Shown here: positions 45,701 through 57,700 of the stretch, one piece after another
Numbering within the stretch: the stretch's first letter is position 1
How the letters are laid out: every line of letters starts with the position of its first letter
Origin: Cordilura impudica
Lineage: Eukaryota; Arthropoda; Insecta; Diptera; Scathophagidae
NCBI GenBank assembly: GCA_963682025.1
Contig: OY821519.1
Location: 1,693,501 to 1,757,500, forward strand
Direction of reading: 5' to 3'
DNA length: 64,000 nt
Position numbers and translations under genes: made by a program
The notes under the pieces: generated by a model
The model's database searches: none
Seen by the model: the letters and a program-made list of their open reading frames with translations, nothing else
What the model was told of the DNA's origin: nothing

Positions 45701-48700
45701 TTGTATTCAATTTCGCTCACTTTTGTTGCTTTGCTCATTTCCACTAGGTCTCAATGCTGAAACGGAATGCGAGGATGGGGCTTGAACGCCAGGACTGCCC
45801 TCATAAGTGTGACCTTTGCCGGTGTCAAAGAGACCAGTGCCGGCTGTAACGCGCTTATTAGTGTTGTCGCCGTATTTATGAATTTGAGGACTCTTTTGGT
45901 CTGAACCCTTTAGCACAATTGTGGGCTGGTGGGAGAATCCGAAAGCAACAGATCCCTTCGCTTTATTCTAAAATACATGGTGACATTAAAATCCATTGTA
46001 GAAGTGTTCTGATTTTAACCTACATCTTCAACATAAATCAAAGGTATATTGGGACGAATACCACCTTCGAACTTTCCGCAACCAATAGGGAAATATAGCT
46101 CGTCCCAACTTAGGAGAACACCACTGTTTTTACCAGTTTCTAAATCGTTGGCTAACGGATACGTAATGACGGGCTTCTCAGGTTCGACTGTACGATAACC
46201 GTGATTATCAGCAACATAATGTGTGGCCCGTAAAACATGATAGGGATCGATGTGACCGTAACAACCGTAAGTGACGCCATCAGGACCACGAGTTTCGTGG
46301 TGGAAATTACCAGTCTTACCAATATCGTAACCGTAACGGTAGGCGTCTTTGCGTGGGATATAAAGTTTTTTTTTTTTTTGTAATGTCGTGGAAATCTCAA
46401 AAATATAGGATGGAGGACTTAACAAGGTATCCTAAGCTAAACTTATCCTTACTTAAACAGAAAGATAATAGAACACGACCGAGGATGGACTCAGGATAAA
46501 GAATATAAAGCTGTAAAAGGATTAGCGTTAAGATAACACTGCTCGCATAGTTTAGAAGGAGAAGCAAAGGAGTAAGGAGCACAGTAGGGAAGGAATAAGA
46601 AGTAGGTGATTGTTACAAACTTTCAATTTGGACAACATTGATCTCAAACGTTTGTAGTTCGTTTCGAATTGTCCTTTTCTTTCAACTCTACGACGTACTA
46701 GTCAAGTAACATAAAAAATTAAGGAATGTTAGATGTTTTTTTTTTTTTATTCAGAAAGCTTTAGATAAATATTAAATCGTCTCACTGTAAGTTCTTAGTT
46801 TAATTATTTGTTTATTTATTTTTCGATAAGATGGTAAGAGGGGGATGAGTATGCGAAGCTGATAATGTACTACGAACTTCCACTAACAATATACAATACA
46901 TACATACATACATAAAAAGAGTGTGTGGATTGATATTGTGGCTTATTTGTTTGATTGCTGTTTTGAAAATATTTACAAGTCGAGAGTTTGAGACGATCAG
47001 TATTAGATGTTCTGTTGATAACTGATTACTACTGCGTTTATTTTATTGGATTGGTTGGTTGGTTGTTTGGTTGATTGATTGGCAGTTTGCTGGTAGATTT
47101 CTGATTTAATTTAGTTTTAGTAGTGAAGCTACATGTTAAATAAATAGTAAGAAATTTAAACTTGTTTTGTTTTTTTTTGGCGTTTTGCATACTAAACACT
47201 ACATTTTAGCTACGGAATGGATAAAGTGTGTCACTCTATCCAGATTAGATCGATTTTAAAACGTTTTTATGTAAATTTCATTATTTAGGCTACAGCACGC
47301 TACGTTAATAAATACATTTTATTAAATATTTTGTTAAATATTATCAAATATTATATACTTTTTACTTTTTTTTTTTACTTTTACTTTTTTTTTTTTTGTT
47401 GTTTTTTTTTTCTAATTTTTATAATAATTTTATAATTCTAACAATTTAACAACAAACTACAAAGGTATTAGTTAGGTTTATTAGTTTGATTCAAAAAAAA
47501 AAATAAGTCTAAATGAATTATTGATTGATTTGTTTTCATTTCTAACCCAATTCTAAGGAAACAAATTTTGAATTGTTTAGGAAAACAAAAGTGGAAATAT
47601 GATATTTTGTAGGATGTCTAATAAGACATCTGTTTGAAAATTTTATCAGCCATTTCAAACAAGATGTCTCATTGAAATCATCCTATGCTCTTGTTCGGAT
47701 AATGAAATGTAAAAAAAAACACAGAGAGAGAGAGAGAGAAAAGTAACTAACTGGATTAAGAGGAGGAGATGAAAATAGTAGTCGACAATACATAGAAAGG
47801 ATAGAAAACAAAAAACTATATCAAAAGGATTTCTAAGTGGAAAAAAGAGTTATTGTATGATTGTATGTGAAGTGGATGAGGGAGCATATATAGGAAAATG
47901 TTTACTTACTTGTGTCAAAATTTGACGAATAGTACTGGTTGTTGGTAGTCTTTTGATCTTTAATATCAAGAATTAGACGACGGTTCTCTGCATCTAATTT
48001 CACAGAGAACGCACATTGCATTAATATGCATGCGATGGCCTGTAAGGGAGAAAAATTAAATTAATACAAAAACGTTTATGCGATGATCATAAATAAATTG
48101 TGTTCTTAAAGAACAGTATTATCATTGATAAGTCATGTTCGATATTACCAAATACAAATAAAAATGACCCATTATCCCACGTCTAAAAAAATTCGAACTG
48201 TTGCTGTTAACTTTATTTAAAAAAGTGTCGCTAAGTTTGAAGAAGACTACATCTTTTTATATAACAAAATTGACATCATCGTTTGCATGCATATTAATAG
48301 AAAACATTCTTTCTTAGAGAAACAAAGTTGTGGAGAAATATTTTACTTATTCTCTTTTAATTTTCGGAAGTAAAGCTAAATAAACGATGACCAATTATTG
48401 GTAATCGCATCTTTTAAGTTCACATACATATTATTGATTTGTATTTTGTATTTCTTTACAGTTACCAGTTATTTAGATCCGGTTCATATAAAGCTTAAGC
48501 TTCTAAATGTCAAAGACACTCGAATTTTGCTTTTATTTTTTTAATTACTTTGGAACGGCATATCAATATGTCTTTGTGACAAAAATATGCAAATTTATTA
48601 TTTCGTATGCAAGCATTAGAATGGAAATCTCATTAAACGCACTTGCGTAATTGACATTTAACTTAAACAACTGCAATTTGCAATAATAATTTTGACTAAA

Positions 48701-51700
48701 TGCAAACTGCAATCGATAAAAGAAAGGAATTTTTATAATTGGATTGTATAATATACATATACGTTTGTATGTGTACATGTATGTATGAACGAATTTCTTG
48801 TTTAGTGTCTGTGGGATCGATATCATCATCTTAACTCAAACTCAAAACTCAAGTTTTCGTATAAACTTGAAATATGTGAATGTTTACCTTGAGACTAAGA
48901 CATTTAAATCTTTATTTTATGGAATCTTGTAAAAATTATTTGTTTTGAAACCAAATTAAAATAATGCACATGCTTTTGAATGCTTATGAATATCAAAAAT
49001 TTATTATATTTTGACAGCTATTGTTTGATTAATCAACTGTCAAGATTCCTCAAAAACTAACAATGAAAAACTAAAATTCAAATGCCAACTTAACCTATAT
49101 TTCTTCTTCTTCGTTGCCTGCCTTTCGTTTTCTGCTTTTCTCTAGATTTCTATTGTTTTCATTTATATTGTTAGTAAAGGGCGTGTTACGATTATAAGTC
49201 TTGTTGCAATTAAATCGTAAAACGTGTATTTGTGTGACTGTGTTTTTTTTTTTTTTTTTTTTTTTACCAATGGGTAGGTTAAGGTTAGATTGCCAATAAT
49301 TGGTTTTTCTTTTTAGCTGTGTGTTTCCACTAAATTATATTTTGATGCAATCATGTTTTAGCATTTTGGTATATAATAATTGCGGAAGTTATTTTTAATT
49401 AAAAGTTGTTATATTTATATTCTCAAATTAAGAAACGAGTCCACTATTCGATTTAATAGATGCTGGTACTAATTACCAAAGGTGTGCAAGCAGTTAAAGA
49501 GCTCAAGTTGAATAAACTTTGAATGGAAAACACACGTTGTGAATGAAACTATCAAGTTAACAATATTTACTTTAATGTTAGCAAATTTTTTATCGTTCTC
49601 TAATTCAAAAAAAAAAATGTGCCCATCGCGTTATTCATTAATTCGTATTGTATTCTTCGCCTCTGGGCAACCACATGTTACTTTATGTGGAACATGTCAA
49701 ATTGACAGCCTTAACAAATCACTACTACTTTAAATGCTACATTTATAATCTACACACAATACTTTACCATACGGCAATAATTTATTAGTACTACTTGAGA
49801 AGCTTAGACACATTATGACGTGTGTGTGAACGCCTCTTGATACAGCATGGTTTAACATTAATAAACATCACGTTTTTCCATAGGTCACTTATCGAGTGTA
49901 CAATATTATTATAGTGGATGAAAAAAGGTTAGGAGAATAATTGATTACCAAACACCGCTCCCTCTCCCCCCCCCCCCACTCCCCTTCACAAACTGCATCA
50001 CTGGTTGTTTTAAAAGAACCAGTTAAGTCCGAAAAAAAAAACAGCTATTGAATAACATCTTACACGATTACACACAAAAATGATTGAAGATAATGAAAGA
50101 GCGTCAAAAAAGTGTTACGAGTATTATGCGTGTCATATATTGAATCTCAACTACTTACACAACCGAATGACATTTTCGTAAAAAATCATCTTAATGTTAT
50201 ATAATGAAATAACTGACATTTTTGATTATTCATAATTTTATAGCATGATTGCTTTTCGATTATGAAATTCTACAAGTTGTCAGTTGCTCAGACTGACTTT
50301 AATCTGCATTTCCGAAATGCTAAATTATCTTTATAATCATATAATTAATGAGTAGTATTGTAACTGCTAAGCAAGTTGTTTCCAAGGAATTTTGTATCTG
50401 TCAATGTGTGTTGATACCTTAACTATGGATACAAAATTATAACATTTGGAAGAATCTGCAATTAGAATCTAGACCAAAATGAATTATCTTGGATTGTTTA
50501 GATTAAGTTAATGTGCCTTATCATTAAATTGGGCATTACTGCTTACCATTCAAGCACATTTAATAAGCAGTTACAAAGAAAAGAGAACTTTTCATTTGTT
50601 TGTTGAAAATGTATTTTATAAATTGAAAAGCTAAGCGAAAATGTCATTTTGTAAGCATATCTGTCTAAAGGCCAACAATTAAAAACAAAACTGTATTGAT
50701 TTAATCTCTGACAATTTGCAAACAAAAATCTATGCCTACTCATAATTTTAAATTTTTATGTTTAAAGCCGATCATTGTTTCATATTTAAGGTGGAGGTAA
50801 ATTTAAGTCTTTTGTTTGATATTTATGTTTATTCATTAGGTTGTGATTGATTGGAGTATAGAAAGAGTTAAACACGTTTTAAAATGCAAAGCAAAAGGTG
50901 TGATTTTTGAATGTTTTACGTTTTTAGACGTCAAACGTCTCAACTAAAAAGAAGTCATTAATTTTAACCCACTTTGAATTAGAATAACAGTAAACTATTT
51001 ATTGTAGTATTATTACCATTTAAGTATTTTCAAAGCAATATTTTTATATTAATAACAACAACCAAAGAAATGACCTTCATGTGTGAAATATTTTAGATCA
51101 TCAATAATGAATTTAGCATGGCCTTGTCATAGGACGGATCATATTAAGTACATTTTACCTAGTTCTTAGAAAATCATGATGAATCACTTCTTTTGAGCAG
51201 AACCATTATTCATTCAATTTTGAATTTATTTATTTATTTGTTTTCATTTGTTTAACTCAACATTAGTTCTTCCTATTTTAATGTCAATTATCTTTTTCTC
51301 AATTTAATTCCTTTTTTTGTTACAATTTTTTTCATATCTAAATTAATTTGTAATTCTTAATATAAATTTAGATTATCGGAATTTCTAATTGATATTATGA
51401 GTATATGAAGTTGAGTTCTTTATTACAACTTATATTCAGGCATTTGTTATAGAATGGCTTTTCTTTATTTTTGCTCGAAATTTGCTAAAAAAAAAAGTTT
51501 AGATTAACTATTGTTAATATCAAAGATAAGAAATGCTCCTTCTATTCGCACTTAATTTGCTGACACTGCTGGTAAGTCGTACTGAATTTTGCGACTTCAC
51601 ACACTCACTCGTGTACTCCATTATTAAGAAAGTTGTGATATTTCATATTTTTTAAGTACCTCAATTTGACTAAACTGATAAATTGTTTATAAGTATAAGG

Positions 51701-54700
51701 AAATATTTAAAATTAAAAGTATGAAAGCAAATGCTCACTCCATCTCAAATCGTACACGTATTTGACATCAGTAGTTTTTCTTTTTTGTATTACAATATTT
51801 ATTGCGTGAGTTCTTTCTTTGAAAGTATGGCCAAGTAAAAAATTCAAAATAATCTAAACCATAAAAACCAAGTTTTTATTAAAACTCTTTCCTAACTTAG
51901 ACATATGAGTTTTGAATCTCTCCATGGCTGTGCGTGACTTTGCGTGACTATTTTAAAATTAATATTTGGTCACAATATGTCTATGGACAAAGTTTCGGAT
52001 CGATCGGATGAAAGGAATTTGGGTTTAAATCAGTCCGTGACTGTGTGTGACTATCTTAAAATTAATCTTCGGCCACAACAAGTCTATGGACAAGGTTTCA
52101 GGTCGATCGGACGAGGGAAAGTGAGGTTTTAATCTCCCCGCGACCTTTCTTTACAGCAAGTTTATCGACCAAGTTTCAGATCGATTGGATAAGGGGAAAT
52201 AACATTTAGATCAATCCGTGACTGTGCGTGACCATGCGTGACTGTGCGTGACTACCCCAAAATTAATCTGTAGTCACAAGAAGACTAAGAGCCAAGTCAG
52301 ATCAATATGATAAGGGCGAATGGGGTTGGCACACGATAGACGGACAGACAGAGAGCATGAGTTAAAAGAAAGAGCTTAAAAATATAGAACCAATCACATT
52401 ACCATCCTAAAAACTAGGTGGAATAATGGTGTAATGCGCAAATGAAAGTTGAAACTGAAAAAAATATCAAAACATTTATAATATTAGTGGGTTAGGCGAT
52501 TTCTTGTGACCGATGTTTTGTTCTACCGTTTTATCCCGATTTTGACCAAACGTATATTGTTTGAAAGGTATTTCTTTTTAGCAGTTTCGCAGATTTACAG
52601 ATTTTTAAATTTTTTCCTTTATTTTGAGTAAATTGCATTAAAAGTTGCTACTAACACATACATAAAATTATACATATGCTATGTGTGTTTTATTATATTT
52701 GTTAATGTGTTTGTTAATGAGTTTGTTATCTTCATTCACAATAATAATAAAACGTAAAAGAGAATGAGTTAAAAGAAAGAGCTTAAAAAAATAGAACCAA
52801 TCACATTACCATCCTAAAAACTAGGTGAAATAATAGTGCAATGCACAAATGAAAAAATGAAAGTTGAAACTGAAAAAAATATCAAAACATCTATAATATT
52901 AATAGGTTAGGCGATTTCTTGTGACCGATGTTTTGTTCTACCGTTTTATCCCGATTTTGACCAAACATATATTATTTGAAAGGTATTTCTTTTTAGCAGT
53001 TTTGCAGATTTACAGATTTTTAAATTTTTTCCTTTATTTTGAGTAAATTGCATTTAAAGTTGCTACTAACACATAATACATGACATTATACATATGCTAT
53101 GTGTGTTTTATTATATTTGTTAATGAGTTTGTTAGTGAGTTTGTTATCTTCATTCACAATAATAATAAGCTGTAAAAGTGTTGGTTTGTGAACTGGCTAA
53201 GTTAAAAATATAATTGCACTCGAATTTCGAGCGCTGGAATCTGCTAGTACATAAATAAAACTATACCAAAAAAACAAATAAGCAAAACTAAAAGCCATTA
53301 AAAGGACCCGTTAACAATTAAATTATGGTAGGCAGACTTCAATTTTTAAAAGCAAAAAAAAACAAATTTTTTAAACACGTGCTTAATGTTTTTAGTAAAA
53401 AAAATCGGAATCTTCAAAATAAGATTTTACTGAAAATCGGTTTAACTTGAAGAAATACATAACATACTTGATGTATTAACGACATTTAAATAATTTGGTA
53501 GAAGAAAAAACTACAAAATGAAACAAGTAAGAAAATTATAGTCGGTCTAGACCGACTAGACGATACCCTATACCATGGTTTAGAGACCTTATCTCTTCGG
53601 TCCAACTAATTGGATATAGAAAGTAAGTATAAACCAAATTTGAGTGGCATTGTTATTAACCTTTCTGGCTGCAGATATGAAAAAGTTCATATCGGATGCT
53701 ATATTTACATGGGGACTAGGTCAAAAAATGGACCGATCCGGACCATATTTGGTAAACTCGCTTATATTGTGAAAAAATATATACAAACCAAATTTGAGAA
53801 GAATCAGTGCAATATTTTTGTTTTTTGATAGATTTGAATGAAGATCGGGAATCAGCTTTATATGGGGCCTATGACTAAGAATATGCCCTATAGGGATTAC
53901 TTTTAGACTACTGATTAAAGGATATAATAAACATATACAAACCCAATTTGAGTGATATCTATATGATAATTTGGATCTTATGGCAATTTTTGTCGATTTC
54001 ATAGGGGTCATTTGTATGAGGATTAGGTCTGAACATGGGCAGAATTTCACCAATTTCAATAACGTTCATCCTATGGCTGAAAAAAGGTTATATACCAAAT
54101 TTCATCCAAATATTTCATATTTGCGACCTGTAGTTTGATTACAAGGTTTACATGGACGGACGGACGGACATCGCTTAATCGACTCAGAAAGTGATTCTGA
54201 GTCGATCGATATAATAATAGGTTGGTCTAGGTCAAATATTTTTGATAGTTACAAACAGCAGCACAAAGTCATTATACCCAAACCAAATAGTGGTATAGGG
54301 TATAATGAGGTTACAACAAGCTTCCATGAATGTGTGATGTACTTTTTACATATTTATGATTTTAGCCAAAGTAAAATTACAAACAAAATGAATTATCATA
54401 ACTTGTTTTAAACTCCCTGAACACATTTGTATTGTTTGAAACTAAGAACATCATTACTGGCATATAATTTAGCTACATACATAACATACATACATATGTA
54501 TGTATGTATGTATTTATGTTTGTTAGACATTCAAGCTCACTAACTAACCATCATTTACGCATTTGTAACAATTATCAGAATATGTTGTGCCTTTTTGGAG
54601 AAGGTCATCCAGTGAACATTATTCTTTAATTCGAATGTACATATGACAAATGAATACAATATTTTTCTGCTCAAGAGTTGTGAGAACTTATGGTTACCAT

Positions 54701-57700
54701 ATCATTCTGCCTCATATTCAGCTTTTATTTAAAGAAAAACTTGAAATCCAAAAAAAAATATAATTTAAGCTTAAAAATTTATTAAACGAATAATTAAAAA
54801 TCGATTTAAAAGTCAATAAATTATTAACTGGAATGCGTTTAATCAAAACTGACATTCTTAATTTATATTTTTCTTATTTTTTTTTTTTTTAACATCACTA
54901 AATAATTAATACAATTCGATTCCAGCACTTTCACTAGAACAAAAACCCTCCTGCATTTCTTCAATCGCTTCTCTTATACTTACACTCTTTTTTATTTAAA
55001 ACAAAAACAAAAGTATTTTTAAAAAAAATAACTGTTAATTTCTCAAATAAAATCCTGTTGTGAAAAAGATTTCACGAATAAAAAACTTCATATTCGCAAA
55101 GAGTTTAAATTAAGAAACTGGTTTCAAGAAATGTTTTTTTTTTTATTTTTGGTAAAAACAAAACTCTGGTTAAACACAATCTTTAATATGCTCTTCTGAA
55201 GGTCATTTAAAGTTAAATGCATTAAATTCACTAAAGTATTTGGCTTGAAACGTGCATGTTTATTTGCATGTATTCATGTGTGTACTTGAAATGACAATTA
55301 ATACACAATATTACGATTATTAATGGTCCTTTTTAATTTTTGTATTAAAATAAACTGAATCATGGGAGGAGTTGTCTTGCAATAAACAATATCCATGAAT
55401 CACATAAATATTGGCAGATTAATGGTGAACCCTAATGGATTTCAATAAACATGTATTAGTCCTGCAACATCTGCTATCCGACTTAATAAATATTGTTATG
55501 AAATAAGAAAAATACGTGTACACCAGTTTTAGATTTCAAGTATATTACTCACCTAAAAATAATGACCATAAAATTAAACAATATCGAATAAATTATCGAC
55601 TAAAATCAATACGATTCGAAAAGAATTGAGATTTTTTTTTTACTGTCAGTGTCATAAATTACTGCTATGTTTTTGTTTAACTAATTATAAAAGTTATTTC
55701 TTGTGGTCTTTGTTTAAACACAAAAAAGAATATGTACCTGTATATATACATACATATATAAAAAAAATTAACCCTTGCGAATTATAATAGAATTGATTAT
55801 CATTAATTAAATTAGGCCTCGAAGATTTTTGGCCAATACTAGTTTTTTTTTTGTGTTTTTTAATTCTATTATTCTAAATTTTATATCCGCATTGGCAGCT
55901 CATGATATTTTAAATATGTTTTTGTATTATTGAATTTAAAATTTAAAACCAGATTTATCAATAATACAATAAATATTCGACTAGTCCGGTTTTAAAATAT
56001 TTTATAAATACCAAACTAGTATAACTAAAGTGATGTCACCTCCTCTAAAATAAACTAATCTATTTTAGTTTTTCCGCAATATGCGAAATTTCATAAAAAC
56101 TAATTACTTCAATAAAACATTCCCAGTCAGCCACGTCTCAAGGTCTCAAGGCAATTTTTGTTGTCAACCACAATTAACTAGAAACACATAGCTGCCTAAA
56201 AGACTTGATCATCAAATCTACTCGATGGAGATCAATATCGAAATAATCTTCTGATAAACCCAACTACATCCGCTCCATAAAATATAAATATTTATTATAC
56301 AAAGAACAACAGAAAGAAGGTGTTGTTGAACTTACACATTGCGTGCTAAATTCTTTATTCGTACATACGTACATCCACCTTATCTATTATCCATTAATCT
56401 GTAAGTTCTTCTTGATAATTTTGGGTTTTTTTTTTTTGTTGCTCTATTTTCTTGGCAATGTTATCGTTGTCTTTGTTCTGCTTTAGGACTCATTTAAATT
56501 TAATTTATGATGTTCTCAATTTTACTCATCCAACGTTCAGTATGCTGGTCATGCTAAACTTGCGGTTGGGTAAAAAAAAAAGACAATCATTGTCTAACAA
56601 ATTTATAACCGCCACTTTAACGGTTTAAATAAATAAATTTCGTTTGCGACTATTAAATTTGTTTCTAACAGCTAATTAAATAGTTGTTGTCAATAGTTAA
56701 GTAGAAAATATACAAACAAAAAAGTATTTATCTAAATTGATATTTTGCATTTTAGAATGAATGGTTGACATAAAACTTGTAGAATGTTCATCTTAAAAAG
56801 ACAATTACAACGAAGTGTAGATATTTTTTTTTAAATTTTTTTTCTCTTTTTGTAGCCCACTACAATGACATCATATTTTGGTTTGATTTTTTTAAAATCA
56901 ATAATTTTGTACAATCATCAAAATCCGCTTTTGTTTCAAAAGCTCAAAAGTGAAACCATATTTAAATTATATTTTCAAAACAAAGATATAATTTATTTGC
57001 ATACCTAAAGATAGATACTCGTAGCTAAAGACAAACAAACAACAACAAATATGTGTTTTATCACAACGTTACATTTGCATAATAAAAGCCTCTAAAATTT
57101 TTGATTTTTAAACGATTTGTAGCAAATTAAACTAATTTTATACTGATATGACATCGACAACTTGAGGCCTAAAATGTTATTTTTTATTTATTGTCGTTGG
57201 GGAGGTTAAAAATTAATTTTAACATTTTAAGTGCCTTAATTAGCATCAACAGCAGCGATAACATAACTTTATGTGTGAACACTGGAGTAAAAAGTAAGTT
57301 TAGATATGTTTCTTTTTAGATGTATTCCTGTTATTAATAATCAATACAAAGTTGGTCATAAGCCACAGTACTGAACATCAAACACGAACATCATTTGACC
57401 ATCAAAGATTTAACATCATTAGTCACATATTTTATGAAATATTTGTGTTAAATTAAGGTATTTATTTGTTATATTAGTGAAGAAAAAACAAGTTTGAAAT
57501 TTTGTAGTCGGCCTAAAACGACCGAACTGTACGCTACCCTATAACATGTGTTTTGAAAAGGGTCGGAAACGAATTAATGTGAGGTTATTAGTGGACATAA
57601 ACAAATTAGCTCAAAAACTAAATTTAATGGGACTCACATGTTTGAGTAAAATATTTTCCAGTTACAAGTCTTCGGATATGATTAAGTGATTATCGGGAGG

